Shown here in pieces: positions 52,630 through 61,220 of a stretch of DNA of 64,000 nucleotides. Source of the DNA: Variovorax sp. Root411 (lineage in GTDB: Bacteria; Pseudomonadota; Gammaproteobacteria; Burkholderiales; Burkholderiaceae_C); assembly GCF_001425205.1 (NCBI RefSeq), contig NZ_LMDW01000019.1, forward strand, positions 246,559 through 310,558. The letters run 5' to 3'. A program made the translations under genes and the position numbers. Under the pieces are notes generated by a model. It did not search any database. It was given only the letters and a program-made list of their open reading frames with translations, and was not told the origin of the DNA. How positions within the stretch are numbered: the stretch's first letter is position 1; every line of letters starts with the position of its first letter.

Positions 52630-53721
52630 ATGACCAGCCCCACCCCTGCCCCGCTCACGCTGGAATCGATGCTCCGCGCCATCCCCAAGGCCGAGCTTCA
52701 TTGCCACCTGTTCGGCACGGTGCGCCACGAAACCTTCAAGCAGCTCAACCAGCGCGCGGGCTCGCCGCTGGCGGCCGACGAGATCGAGGGCTTCTACACG
52801 CGCGGCGAAAAACCGGTCGGCGTGCTGCGCGTGCTGCGCGCGCTCGACGCCCAGCTGGTGCGCAGCGCCGGCGACCTCTACCAGCTCACGCTCGAATACC
52901 TGCAGGACGCGGCCACCCACAACGTGCGCTACGCCGAGTTCTTCTGGAACCCGACCGGCACGGTGCACGCCTCGGGCATTGCCTACCCTCTCGCACAAGG
53001 CGCCATCGTGCGCGCCATCCACGATGCGCAGCAGGAGTTCGGCATCGTCGGCCGCCTCATCGCCGCCATCGATCGCGAAGCCAGCCCCGAGGCCGCCGTG
53101 GAGATGGTCGAATGGGTCAAGGCGCACCGCTGCGAGGAGGTGATCGGCATCGGCATCGACTACCGCGAGGTCGACCGCCCGCCGGAGCTCTTCACGCAGG
53201 CCTATGCCAATGCGAAGAAAGCCGGCCTCAAGACCACCGCGCACGCGGGCGAGTTCGGCATGCCCTGGACCAACGTGCGCACCGCGCTCGACGTGCTGCA
53301 GGTCGACCGCATCGACCACGGCTACACGGTGGTCGACCAGCCCGACTTTGCGCGCCAGTGCGCCGAGCGCGGCGTGATTTTTACCGTGGTGCCCACCAAC
53401 TCGTACTACCTGCGCACGCTGGCACCCGAGCGCTGGGCGCTGGACCATCCGATTCGCCGCATGCCCGGCCTGGGCCTGCGCATCCACCCCAACACCGACG
53501 ACCCGACGCTGCACAAGGTCACACCCACGCAAGCCTGGCTGATGATGGTGCGCGACTTCGGCTTCGGCCTGGACGACCTGCGCTGCTTCATGCACAACGG
53601 CCTCGACGGCGCGTGGATCGACGACACGCAGCGCCGCGCATGGCGCACGCAGTGGAGCAATGAATTCGATTCGCTGCGCGCCCGCCTCGACACAGAACCC
53701 ACTCCCTCCACCCACGGATGA
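52630..53721 (+). CDS. Adenosine deaminase-family enzyme
   Basis: A 363-residue amidohydrolase of the adenosine/adenine deaminase group. Metal and catalytic motifs are in place: H24 and H26 (AELHCHL), HAGE near residue 205, IDHGYT and NTDDP near the C-terminus. It would hydrolyse an aminated purine or related heterocycle to the oxo form with release of ammonia. A coupled Bug protein gene (ATGA overlap) hints at uptake of a related external compound; exact substrate unknown. Confidence 0.92.
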   Translation: MTSPTPAPLTLESMLRAIPKAELHCHLFGTVRHETFKQLNQRAGSPLAADEIEGFYTRGEKPVGVLRVLRALDAQLVRSAGDLYQLTLEYLQDAATHNVRYAEFFWNPTGTVHASGIAYPLAQGAIVRAIHDAQQEFGIVGRLIAAIDREASPEAAVEMVEWVKAHRCEEVIGIGIDYREVDRPPELFTQAYANAKKAGLKTTAHAGEFGMPWTNVRTALDVLQVDRIDHGYTVVDQPDFARQCAERGVIFTVVPTNSYYLRTLAPERWALDHPIRRMPGLGLRIHPNTDDPTLHKVTPTQAWLMMVRDFGFGLDDLRCFMHNGLDGAWIDDTQRRAWRTQWSNEFDSLRARLDTEPTPSTHG

Positions 53722-54707
53722 CCCACGCCATGAATACGTCCCGCCGCCTGCTTCTTGCCGCCGCACTCTGCGCGGCGCTCCCCACCGTGGCACTCGCGCA
53801 GGCATGGCCGAGCGCCAAGCCCATCACGCTGATCGTTCCCTACACAGCCGGCGGCAGCGTGGACGTCAATGCGCGGCTCGTGGCCCAGCGCCTCGGCGAG
53901 CGGCTCAAGCAGTCTGTCGTCATCGAGAACGTGAGCGGCGCGGGCGGCGCCATCGGCGTGGCCAAGGCGGTGAACGCCACGCCCGACGGCTACACGCTGG
54001 TGGTCGGGCCCGATAGCGCCATCGCCATCGGCAAGCTGGTGAACCCCTCGGCCTTCCGCTTCGATCCGCTGAAAGACCTGGCGCCGGTCGGCCTGCTCAA
54101 CACCGCGCCGATGGTGCTGGTGGCGCGCCCCGGCCTCGAGGCCCAGACCTTCGGCGACTTCGTGAAGCTCGCGAAGGCCAGGCCCGGCAAGTTCAACTAC
54201 GCCACCTCGGGCGTGGGCACCGTGCTGCAGCTCGCCATGGAACTGCTGAAGGAGCGCAGCGGTATCTTCGTCACGCACGTGCCCTACCGTGGCGGCGCGC
54301 AGATTGCCACCGACGTGATCGGCGACCAGGTCGACCTGGCCATGCTGGTCAGCACCAGCGCCATCCCGCACGTGAACGGCAAGCGCCTGAAGGCGCTCGG
54401 CATTACCAGCAGCAAGCGGCTGGCCGCGCTGCCCAACGTGCCGACCTTCGACGAGATGCCCGGCCTGAAGGGCTTCGACATGGTGAGCTGGACCGGCATC
54501 TTCGCGCCCGCCAAGACGCCGCCGGCCGTGGTCGCGCAGATCAATCACGAGCTCAACGCGGTGCTGCAGGAGGAAGGGGTACGCTCCAAGCTCATGGAGC
54601 AAGGCGCGCTGCCGGGCAGCGGCACGCCGGAATCGTTCTCGAAGTTCGTGCAGGCCGAATACACGCGCAATCAGAAGATCGTGCAGACCGCCAACATCAA
54701 GGAATAG
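53718..54707 (+). CDS. Bug/TctC-family periplasmic substrate-binding protein (deaminase operon)
   Basis: A 329-residue receptor with signal peptide MTHAMNTSRRLLLAAALCAA (an alternative start is M5 at 53730), cleaved near ALAQ. The ligand loop is VPYTAGGSVD, with the second motif THVPYRGGAQ. It overlaps the deaminase gene by 4 bp, an unusually tight link for a Bug gene, which suggests a purine-like or nitrogenous ligand rather than a plain carboxylate. Confidence 0.92.
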   Translation: MTHAMNTSRRLLLAAALCAALPTVALAQAWPSAKPITLIVPYTAGGSVDVNARLVAQRLGERLKQSVVIENVSGAGGAIGVAKAVNATPDGYTLVVGPDSAIAIGKLVNPSAFRFDPLKDLAPVGLLNTAPMVLVARPGLEAQTFGDFVKLAKARPGKFNYATSGVGTVLQLAMELLKERSGIFVTHVPYRGGAQIATDVIGDQVDLAMLVSTSAIPHVNGKRLKALGITSSKRLAALPNVPTFDEMPGLKGFDMVSWTGIFAPAKTPPAVVAQINHELNAVLQEEGVRSKLMEQGALPGSGTPESFSKFVQAEYTRNQKIVQTANIKE

Positions 54708-54710
54708 GCT

Positions 54711-54726
54711 CGCCGCCGAAGCGGCG
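54711..54726. terminator. GC hairpin between convergent Bug and CBS genes
   Basis: CGCCGC-CGAA-GCGGCG, a stable tetraloop hairpin 3 bp after the Bug stop and 24 bp from the convergent CBS gene stop. The following sequence GAAGCGCGCGAAGCCTGGGGGAG is, inverted, similar to the dispersed repeat at 17226. No T-run, so termination strength is uncertain. Confidence 0.5.
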
Positions 54727-54750
54727 GGAAGCGCGCGAAGCCTGGGGGAG

Positions 54751-55191
54751 TTACTGTTCCTCTGGCCAGTCGCGGATGTAGGCCTTGAGCATCTTGTTCT
54801 CGAAGTTCTGGCTGTCCACCACGGCCTTGGCCACGTCGTAGAAGCTGATCACGCCCATCAGCATGCGCTTGTCCATCACGGGCATGTAGCGCGCGTGGCG
54901 CTCCAGCATGATGCGGCGGATTTCGTCGAGGTCGGTTTCCAGGGTGCAGGTGACCGGCGCGTCGTCCATGGCCTTGCGCACGAGCGTGGTGCCGACCTGG
55001 CCGCCGTTCTTGACGACGGTAACGATCACTTCGCGAAAGGTGAGCATGCCGACGAGGTCGCCGTGTTCCATGACCACCAGCGAACCGATGTCCTTTTCTG
55101 CCATGGTGTTGGCGGCTTCTGCCAGCAGGTCGTCTGGCGTGATGGTGAAGAGCGTATTGCCCTTGACGCGAAGGATGTCGCTGACTTTCAT
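54751..55191 (-). CDS. CBS-domain pair protein
   Basis: A 146-residue protein made of two CBS domains (about residues 8-60 and 75-130), with GSLVVMEHGDLVGMLTFRE and ARYMPVMDKRMLMGVISFYD as the repeat ends. Such stand-alone pairs bind adenosine nucleotides or SAM and often sense energy state. ATG at 55191 has GAGGAG 9 nt upstream. It is divergent from metY, so a SAM-sensing link is possible but speculative. Confidence 0.9.
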   Translation of the reverse strand: MKVSDILRVKGNTLFTITPDDLLAEAANTMAEKDIGSLVVMEHGDLVGMLTFREVIVTVVKNGGQVGTTLVRKAMDDAPVTCTLETDLDEIRRIMLERHARYMPVMDKRMLMGVISFYDVAKAVVDSQNFENKMLKAYIRDWPEEQ

Positions 55192-55260
55192 CGTTTGCTC
55201 CTCTCGGACTTCTATCTCGGCGGCGTGCCGATTTGAATATAGCCCACAATCGACGCCGAC

Positions 55261-55328
55261 CTGAGCGCCCATGTCGCGGACGCATGAATTGCAGACGTAA
55301 CGGGGCATTGCCAGGAGACAACGCTCAG
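55261..55328 (+). promoter_or_regulatory. Structured 5' leader of metY, candidate cis-regulatory RNA
   Basis: CTGAGCG (55261-55267) and CGCTCAG (55322-55328) are perfect complements enclosing about 54 nt and ending 17 nt before the metY start. An inner partial pairing ATG/CAT around 55271-55285 adds structure. It does not match the SAM-II or SAH riboswitch consensus as I know them. Confidence 0.4.
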
Positions 55329-55344
55329 CCACAGAAAGGCCCTC

Positions 55345-56655
55345 ATGCCCGGTTATTCAGACCCCGGTTTCGACACCCTCGCGCTGCACGCCGGCGCCGC
55401 GCCCGACCCCACGACCGGCGCGCGGGCGGTGCCGATCCACCTGACCACCTCCTTCGTCTTCGAGTCGAGCGACCATGCGGCCGCGCTGTTCAACCTGGAG
55501 CGCGCGGGCCACGTCTACTCGCGCATCAGCAACCCGACCAACGCGGTGCTGGAGCAGCGCGTGTCGGCGCTCGAGGGCGGCATCGGCGCCATCGCCACCG
55601 CCAGCGGGCAGGCGGCGCTGCACCTGTCGGTGGCCACGCTGATGGGCGCCGGCTCGCACATCGTGGCCAGCACGGCGCTGTACGGCGGCTCGCAGAACCT
55701 GCTGCACTACACGATGCGCCGCTTCGGCATCGAGACCACCTTCGTGAAGCCCGGCGACCTCGACGGCTGGCGCGCCGCGGTACGGCCCGAAACCAAGCTG
55801 TTCTTCGGCGAGACCGTGGGCAACCCGGGCCTGGACGTGCTCGACATCCCGGCCGTGAGCGACATCGCCCACGAAGCCGGCGTGCCGCTGCTGGTCGACT
55901 CCACCCTGACCTCGCCCTACCTGATCAAGCCCTTCGACTGGGGCGCCGACCTGGTCTATCACTCGGCGACCAAGTTTCTTTCGGGCCACGGCACGGTGAT
56001 TGGCGGTGTGGTGGTCGATGGCGGCAGCTTCGACTGGGAAAAGTCCGGCAAATTCGCCGAGCTGACGCAGGCCTACGACGGCTTCCACAACATGGTGTTC
56101 AGCGAGGAAAGCACCGTCGGCGCCTTCCTGCTGCGCGCGCGCCGAGAAGGTCTTCGCGACTTCGGCGCCTCGATGAGCCCGCACACGGCCTGGCTCATAT
56201 TGCAGGGCATCGAGACGCTGCCGTTGCGTATGGAGCGCCACATCGACAACGCGCAGAAGGTGGTCGAATTTCTCGCCAGCCATCCTTTCGTGTCGCGCGT
56301 GGGACATCCGCTGATCGAATCGCACCCGAGCCATGCGCTCGCGCAGAAGCTGCTGCGCCACGGCGCGAAGGGCGCAGGCGCAGTGTTCAGCTTCGACATC
56401 AAGGGCAGCCGCGCGCAGGGCAAGGCCTTCATCGAGGCGCTGAAACTCTTCAGCCACCTGGCCAACGTGGGCGACTGCCGCAGCCTGGTAATCCACCCGG
56501 CGAGCACCACGCACTTCCGCATGACCGACGAGGCGCTGGCGGGGGCGGGCATCTCGCAGGGGACGATCCGGCTGTCGATCGGGCTGGAAGACCCGGCTGA
56601 CCTGATCGACGACCTGAAGCGTGCACTCAAGGCTGCGGAAAAGGCAGGGGGTTGA
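55345..56655 (+). CDS. metY: O-acetylhomoserine aminocarboxypropyltransferase (sulfhydrylase)
   Basis: A 436-residue PLP enzyme of the Cys/Met metabolism family. The Schiff-base Lys is K210 in SATKF, with the cofactor-phosphate segment YSRISNPT at 59-66. Length and the long insertion around residues 240-270 fit MetY rather than MetZ/MetB. It makes homocysteine from O-acetylhomoserine and sulfide. It is preceded by a structured leader and followed directly by repeat copy C. Confidence 0.93.
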   Translation: MPGYSDPGFDTLALHAGAAPDPTTGARAVPIHLTTSFVFESSDHAAALFNLERAGHVYSRISNPTNAVLEQRVSALEGGIGAIATASGQAALHLSVATLMGAGSHIVASTALYGGSQNLLHYTMRRFGIETTFVKPGDLDGWRAAVRPETKLFFGETVGNPGLDVLDIPAVSDIAHEAGVPLLVDSTLTSPYLIKPFDWGADLVYHSATKFLSGHGTVIGGVVVDGGSFDWEKSGKFAELTQAYDGFHNMVFSEESTVGAFLLRARREGLRDFGASMSPHTAWLILQGIETLPLRMERHIDNAQKVVEFLASHPFVSRVGHPLIESHPSHALAQKLLRHGAKGAGAVFSFDIKGSRAQGKAFIEALKLFSHLANVGDCRSLVIHPASTTHFRMTDEALAGAGISQGTIRLSIGLEDPADLIDDLKRALKAAEKAGG

Positions 56656-56685
56656 AATGGAACGCTGCGTTTCGATGCGGTGCGG

Positions 56686-56874
56686 TTCGGGGGGCGATCA
56701 CGCCGACGGGGTGCCTTGCTCCGCGAATGTCCCCCGCTTCGCTCCTCCTTTATTTCGCTGCGCAAGGCACCCCGCCGTCGTGATCGTTCAGAGCACCGCA
56801 GCGAAATAAAGGAGGAGCGAAGCGGGGGACATTCGCGGAGGGGAGCACCCGGTGGCCTGTGCACGCGCCCCGAA
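56686..56874. repeat. Palindromic intergenic element, full copy C
   Basis: 189 bp between metY and a hydrolase gene. A 42-nt arm (56721-56762) is perfectly complementary to 56797-56838. The left arm is closed by a 12-bp hairpin GGGGTGCCTTGC / GCAAGGCACCCC (56708-56719 and 56762-56773), different in sequence from the matching hairpin of copy B. Core GTGATCGTTCAGAGCA is identical to copy B. Termini TTCGGGG and CCCCGAA are inverted. No coding capacity. Confidence 0.9.
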
Positions 56875-56915
56875 AACGGGCGCTCCAAAAACCCAACACC
56901 CGGCGGAAAACTGAA

Positions 56916-57722
56916 ATGAACTACACCGTCAACGGCCACACAAGCTACTGCTACACCGGCGGCAAGCCCTTCGATGCAGGCAAGCCCACCGTCGTCTTCA
57001 TCCACGGCGTGCTCAACGACCACAGCGTGTGGATCCTGCAGAGCCGCTGGTTCGCCAATCACGGCTGGAACGTGTTCGCGGTCGACCTGCCCGGCCATTG
57101 CAAGAGCGAAGGCCCGCCGCCCGCGAGCGTCGAGGACGCTGCGCAATTCGTCATCGCGCTGCTCGACGCGGCCGGCGTGCAAAAGGCCGCGCTCGTCGGC
57201 CACAGCTTCGGCTCGCTGATCGCGCTCGAAACGGCTTCGCGTGTGCCCGAACGGATCACGCACCTCGCGATGGTCGGCACCGCCTACCCGATGGTGGTAT
57301 CGCCCGCGCTGCTCGACGGCGCGCTGAACGACCCGCAACGCGCCATCGCGATGGTCAACACCTTCTCGCACTCGCTGCTCGCACCCCCGCCCTCCTCGCT
57401 CGGCCCCGGCACCTGGCTCTACGGCAGCTCGCGCGCGCTGATGCGCCGCGTGCTCGCGAGCAACCGCGAGGCGAACGTGTTCCACGTCGGCTTCAAGGCG
57501 TGCAACGACTACGCCAACGGCGAGGCCGCGATGGAGAAAGTGCAGTGCCCCGTGCTGTTCCTGCTCGGCGACGCCGACCAGATGACGCCGCCGCGCGCCA
57601 CCAAGGCGCTGGTCGGCAAGGCCCGCAACGCCAAGGCGGTGACGGTGCACGCCGGCCACTCGCTGATGAGCGAGGCGCCCGACGCGGTGCTGTTCGCGCT
57701 GCGCGACTTCGTAAGCGCCTGA
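56916..57722 (+). CDS. Alpha/beta hydrolase
   Basis: A 268-residue alpha/beta hydrolase. The catalytic Ser is in GHSFGSL near residue 97, the oxyanion segment is FIHGVLNDHSVW, the Asp lies in LLGDADQMTPP and the His in HAGHSLMSE. The start at 56916 was chosen because the upstream frame runs through the repeat element. No clear ribosome site. Substrate unknown; converges with a Bug gene. Confidence 0.9.
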   Translation: MNYTVNGHTSYCYTGGKPFDAGKPTVVFIHGVLNDHSVWILQSRWFANHGWNVFAVDLPGHCKSEGPPPASVEDAAQFVIALLDAAGVQKAALVGHSFGSLIALETASRVPERITHLAMVGTAYPMVVSPALLDGALNDPQRAIAMVNTFSHSLLAPPPSSLGPGTWLYGSSRALMRRVLASNREANVFHVGFKACNDYANGEAAMEKVQCPVLFLLGDADQMTPPRATKALVGKARNAKAVTVHAGHSLMSEAPDAVLFALRDFVSA

Positions 57723-57726
57723 GCGC

Positions 57727-58716
57727 CTACTCCGCCACGATCCCCGCCCGGTGGGCGAGCGCGCGGTAGCGCGAGATCTCGCCTTCCATCTGCGCGCGGA
57801 ACGCCGCCGCGCCGATGGCCACCGGCTCCATGCCTTGCGCTCGCAGCTGCGCCTGCAGCGCCGCGTTGCCCATGGTGGCGGTGACGGCGCGGGCGAGCTT
57901 GTCGATCACCGGCGCCGGGGTGCGCGCAGGCGCGGCAAAGCCGTACCAGGCGTCGAAGGTGGCGTCGGGCAGGCCCTGCTCGGCCAGCGTGCGCACCTCG
58001 GGCAGCATGCTGGAGCGCGTGGCGCCCACGATGCCCAGCGCGCGCAGCTTGCCCGAACGCACGTGCGGCGCCACGGCGGCCACGGTGTCGATGCCGATCT
58101 CGATCTCTCCGCCGATCACCGCCATCGACCCCTGGCTGCTGCCCTTGTAAGGAATGTCCTGGAGCTGGATGCCGGCGGCCAGCGCCAGCAGCTCGCCCGC
58201 CAGGTGCGGGCCCGAACCCGCGCCGAAGGTGGCGTAGCGGATGCTCTTCGGCTTTGCCTTGGCTGCGGCGATGAGTTCGGGCACCGAATGCCACGGCGTG
58301 CCCTTGCCCACCACCAGCACCAGCGGCGTGCGCGCCACGATGGCGATGGGCGCGAGATCGCGCACCGGGTCGTACGGAAGCTTCGCGCGCAGGGCCGGGT
58401 TCACGCTGTAGCTGGTCGAGCCCGAGAGCAGCAGCGTGTAGCCGTCGGGCGCGGCCTTGGCCACGGCGTCGGTGCCGATGATGGTGGACGCGCCGGGCTT
58501 GTTGTCGACCACGACGGGCTGGCCCAAGTGCTCCGACAAGGTCTGCCCCATCGCCCGCGCCACGAGGTCGGTGCCGCCGCCCGGCGGGAAGGGCACGACC
58601 AGCTTGACGGGACGCTCGGGCCAGTTGTCCTGCGCGAACGTGGGCGCGTGGATGCCGAGAAGGGTCGAGCCGCAGAGCAGCAGGGCGAAGGTGCGGCGGG
58701 AGGCGGTGAATTTCAT
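57727..58716 (-). CDS. Bug/TctC-family periplasmic substrate-binding protein (peptidase operon)
   Basis: A 329-residue receptor with signal peptide MKFTASRRTFALLLCGS, cleaved near TFAQ at residues 26-29, ligand loop VPFPPGGGTD and second motif DIPYKGSSQGS. It is 12 bp downstream of an M20 peptidase-type gene and divergent, with it, from a LysR regulator. This suggests binding of an N-acyl amino acid or peptide-like compound that the peptidase then hydrolyses. Confidence 0.93.
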   Translation of the reverse strand: MKFTASRRTFALLLCGSTLLGIHAPTFAQDNWPERPVKLVVPFPPGGGTDLVARAMGQTLSEHLGQPVVVDNKPGASTIIGTDAVAKAAPDGYTLLLSGSTSYSVNPALRAKLPYDPVRDLAPIAIVARTPLVLVVGKGTPWHSVPELIAAAKAKPKSIRYATFGAGSGPHLAGELLALAAGIQLQDIPYKGSSQGSMAVIGGEIEIGIDTVAAVAPHVRSGKLRALGIVGATRSSMLPEVRTLAEQGLPDATFDAWYGFAAPARTPAPVIDKLARAVTATMGNAALQAQLRAQGMEPVAIGAAAFRAQMEGEISRYRALAHRAGIVAE

Positions 58717-58728
58717 GTTCGTGGCGTG

Positions 58729-60156
58729 TCAGGAGATGGAAGAAGCGGTCGGCGAGATCTGTCCTGCGGCCCACGGCGCGAGCCCCGGCTCGCCGAGGTC
58801 CCAGTAGAGGCCGGCCATGATCTGCAGGCCTTCGCGCGCCAGTGGCGCGAGCAGGTGCTCGTTGGGCGCGTGCTGCGCGCAGGCCGGATACGAGTGCGGC
58901 ACCCACAGCGTGGGCAGGCCCAGCAGGTCGGCGAACACGTCGTTGGGCAGCGAGCCCGCGAGGTTGGGCAACAGGTCCAGGCGCCGGCCGCTGCTCCTTT
59001 CGATGGACTGGCGCGCCCAGCCCACCCACGGGTTCTCGACATCGAGCCGCGTGGCCGCACCGGTCAGCGTGATCTGCACTTCGACTTGGCCAAAGCCGTG
59101 TGCATCGAGGTGCGCGCGCACGATCTGCTGCAGGTCCTGCCACGGCGTACCGACCACGAAGCGCAGCTGGCAATGCGCCACGGCCTCCGAGGGAATCGCG
59201 TTGACCGGCCGCGTCGCGGAGCCCGCACCGAGTGCCAGCACCTCGATGGTGTTCCAGGCCACCAGCCGCTCGGCCGGGCTCAGGCCGGGCTCGCCCCAGC
59301 CTTCGTCCACCGCGGGGTCGTCGGCACCGCCGCCGATGGCGATGTCGGCCAGCGCATCGCGCACGGCCTGCGTCACGGGCGGCGGGCGCAGCGCCTCGAC
59401 CAGGATGCGGCCGCGCGCATCCACCAGCGAGGCCACGGCGTGGCTGAGCACCGTGCCCGGGTTGACCAGCACACCGCCCCAGTTGCCCGAGTGGTAGCCG
59501 CGAGGCCGGGCGCGCAGCCGCAGGCTGAAGTTGACCGCGCCACGCGAGCCGAGGAACAGCGTGGGGCGCTGCGCGCTCACGCGTGGGCCGTCGCTGGCGA
59601 TGAACAGGTCGGCGCGCAGCTTGTCGCGCTCCTGCGCGCACACCGCATGCAGGCCGGGCGAGGCGGCCTCTTCGCCCATCTCGACCAGCCACGTCACGTT
59701 GTAGCCCAGGCGCCCGCCGCGTGCCTCGAGCGCAGCCGCAAGGCCGCCGAGATTGATGCTGTGCTGACCCTTGTTGTCGGCCGTGCCGCGGCCGTACCAG
59801 CGCTCGCCGCGCACCGTGAGCGCCCATGGCGCCAGGCCTTCTTCCCATTGCGCGTCCTGCCCGCTGACCACGTCGCCGTGGCCGTAGGTCATCACCGTGG
59901 GCAGGGCCGGGTCCTCGATGCGACGCGCGATGAGGAAGGGCCCGCCACCGGGCACCGGATTGGCGATCACCTCGCAGGCGAAGCCCAGCGCCGCGAGCGG
60001 CGGCACCAGCTCCTCGCGCAGGTAAGCCTCCAGGGCGGGCGTGGCGGCGCCGGTGTCGCTTTCGGTGCGGAAGGCGATGCGGCGCTGGAGGTCGGCGAAG
60101 AAGCCGCCTGCGTCGAAGTAGGCGGCGGCAGCGGCCAGGCTGTCTCTGCGTTGCAT
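58729..60156 (-). CDS. M20-family metallopeptidase (ArgE/DapE/carnosinase-like)
   Basis: A 475-residue M20 hydrolase. Zinc-site motifs are YGHGDVV near residue 94, GRGTADNKGQ with the bridging Asp near 126, and the catalytic Glu pair in MGEEAASPG. A dimerisation insert follows and the last His ligand is probably PHSYPACAQHAPNE. ATG at 60156 has GGAAA 8 nt upstream. It likely hydrolyses an N-acylated amino acid or dipeptide. It is in an operon with the following Bug gene. Confidence 0.92.
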   Translation of the reverse strand: MQRRDSLAAAAAYFDAGGFFADLQRRIAFRTESDTGAATPALEAYLREELVPPLAALGFACEVIANPVPGGGPFLIARRIEDPALPTVMTYGHGDVVSGQDAQWEEGLAPWALTVRGERWYGRGTADNKGQHSINLGGLAAALEARGGRLGYNVTWLVEMGEEAASPGLHAVCAQERDKLRADLFIASDGPRVSAQRPTLFLGSRGAVNFSLRLRARPRGYHSGNWGGVLVNPGTVLSHAVASLVDARGRILVEALRPPPVTQAVRDALADIAIGGGADDPAVDEGWGEPGLSPAERLVAWNTIEVLALGAGSATRPVNAIPSEAVAHCQLRFVVGTPWQDLQQIVRAHLDAHGFGQVEVQITLTGAATRLDVENPWVGWARQSIERSSGRRLDLLPNLAGSLPNDVFADLLGLPTLWVPHSYPACAQHAPNEHLLAPLAREGLQIMAGLYWDLGEPGLAPWAAGQISPTASSIS

Positions 60157-60269
60157 GAAGGGTTTCCTTGTCTGTCCATCGGGTGCCGCAAGTACAAGGC
60201 CTGCGGCCCGGTGCTTCCAGCATCGTTTTGGCAAGCTACCATTGCCTTGAAGGCAACACCCCGGCCGCC

Positions 60270-61211
60270 ATGACAACGCTCCCCCTCCTCAGCATTCCGA
60301 TGCGCCACTTCCTCGAAGTGGCGCGCAGCGGCTCGGTCAACCAGGCCGCGGCGCGGCTGTTCGTCGCGTCGTCGGCGGTGAGCCGGCAGATCGCCAAGCT
60401 CGAAGACAGCCTGGGCACGCCGCTGTTCGAACGGCATGCGCGCGGCATGGCACTGACCGCCGCCGGCGAGCGGCTGGCGGCGCACCTGCGCAATGCGCAG
60501 CTCGACATCGAGCAGGTCGTCGAACAGGTGCGCGACCTGGGCGGGCAAGGCGCGCGGCGCATCCGCATGGCCTGCACGGAAGGCTTCGCGGGGCACTTCA
60601 TGCCGCTGGTGATGCGCAGCTTCGAAACGGCACACCCGGGGTGCCAGCTCGAACTGCACGTGGGCTCGCCCGACGGCGTGAGCGCGCTGCTGGCGCGCGG
60701 CGAGACCGACATCGCGCTCAAGTACGTGGTGGCGCCGGAGCCGGGCCTGAAGATCGAGCACTCGGCCACCGCGCCCGTGTATGCCGTGCTGCGGCCCGAC
60801 CATCCGCTGGCGCGCCAGCGCGTGGTGTCGGTGGCCGATGCGGTGCGCTACCCGCTGGCCGTTGGCGACAAGGGCGTGACCGCGCGCCAGTTGTTCGACC
60901 AGGCCTGCAGCCTGCAGGGGCTGCAGTACCACGCGATCTTCGTGAGCAATTTCTCGTCGGTGCTGCTGCCGCTGCTGCGTACGCCCGACGTGATGCTGTC
61001 GGGCCATCTCACGGTGATGCACCTGATCGACGCGGGCGCCGTGGTGGCCCGGCCCTTCGCGGAAGCGCCGCTGCAGCAGCGGCAATTGCAGGTGCTGGCG
61101 CTCGAAGGCCGCACGCTGCCACCGCTGGCGCAGGACTTCGTCGAACACCTGGTAGGCGCGATCACCAGCGCGGGCCGGCGCAAGCTCGGCCGCGCGCGGG
61201 CCGCCACCTGA
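60270..61211 (+). CDS. LysR-family regulator (divergent from peptidase operon)
   Basis: A 313-residue LTTR with helix-turn-helix around residues 10-68 (SGSVNQAAARLFVASSAVSRQIAKLEDSLG) and an effector domain. ATG at 60270 is used. The 113-bp gap to the divergent M20 gene contains TTGGCAAGC-ACC-ATTGCCTTGAAGGC, a region with possible LysR T-N11-A sites. It probably regulates the peptidase-Bug operon. Confidence 0.91.
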   Translation: MTTLPLLSIPMRHFLEVARSGSVNQAAARLFVASSAVSRQIAKLEDSLGTPLFERHARGMALTAAGERLAAHLRNAQLDIEQVVEQVRDLGGQGARRIRMACTEGFAGHFMPLVMRSFETAHPGCQLELHVGSPDGVSALLARGETDIALKYVVAPEPGLKIEHSATAPVYAVLRPDHPLARQRVVSVADAVRYPLAVGDKGVTARQLFDQACSLQGLQYHAIFVSNFSSVLLPLLRTPDVMLSGHLTVMHLIDAGAVVARPFAEAPLQQRQLQVLALEGRTLPPLAQDFVEHLVGAITSAGRRKLGRARAAT

Positions 61212-61220
61212 AGAAGAAGC

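Noticed and set aside
55261..55344. Known SAM-II or SAH riboswitch before metY
   Set aside because: The leader does not show the conserved core sequences of either class as I know them; only an unnamed structured leader is claimed.
56621..56919. Small frames inside repeat copies B and C giving similar peptides such as NVPRFAPPLF
   Set aside because: The similarity comes from the repeated DNA arms, not protein selection; frames appear on both strands and have no ribosome sites.
57509..60223. 904-codon minus-strand frame across the Bug and M20 genes
   Set aside because: It is a frame-shifted shadow of the two real minus-strand genes; only the correct frames show family motifs.
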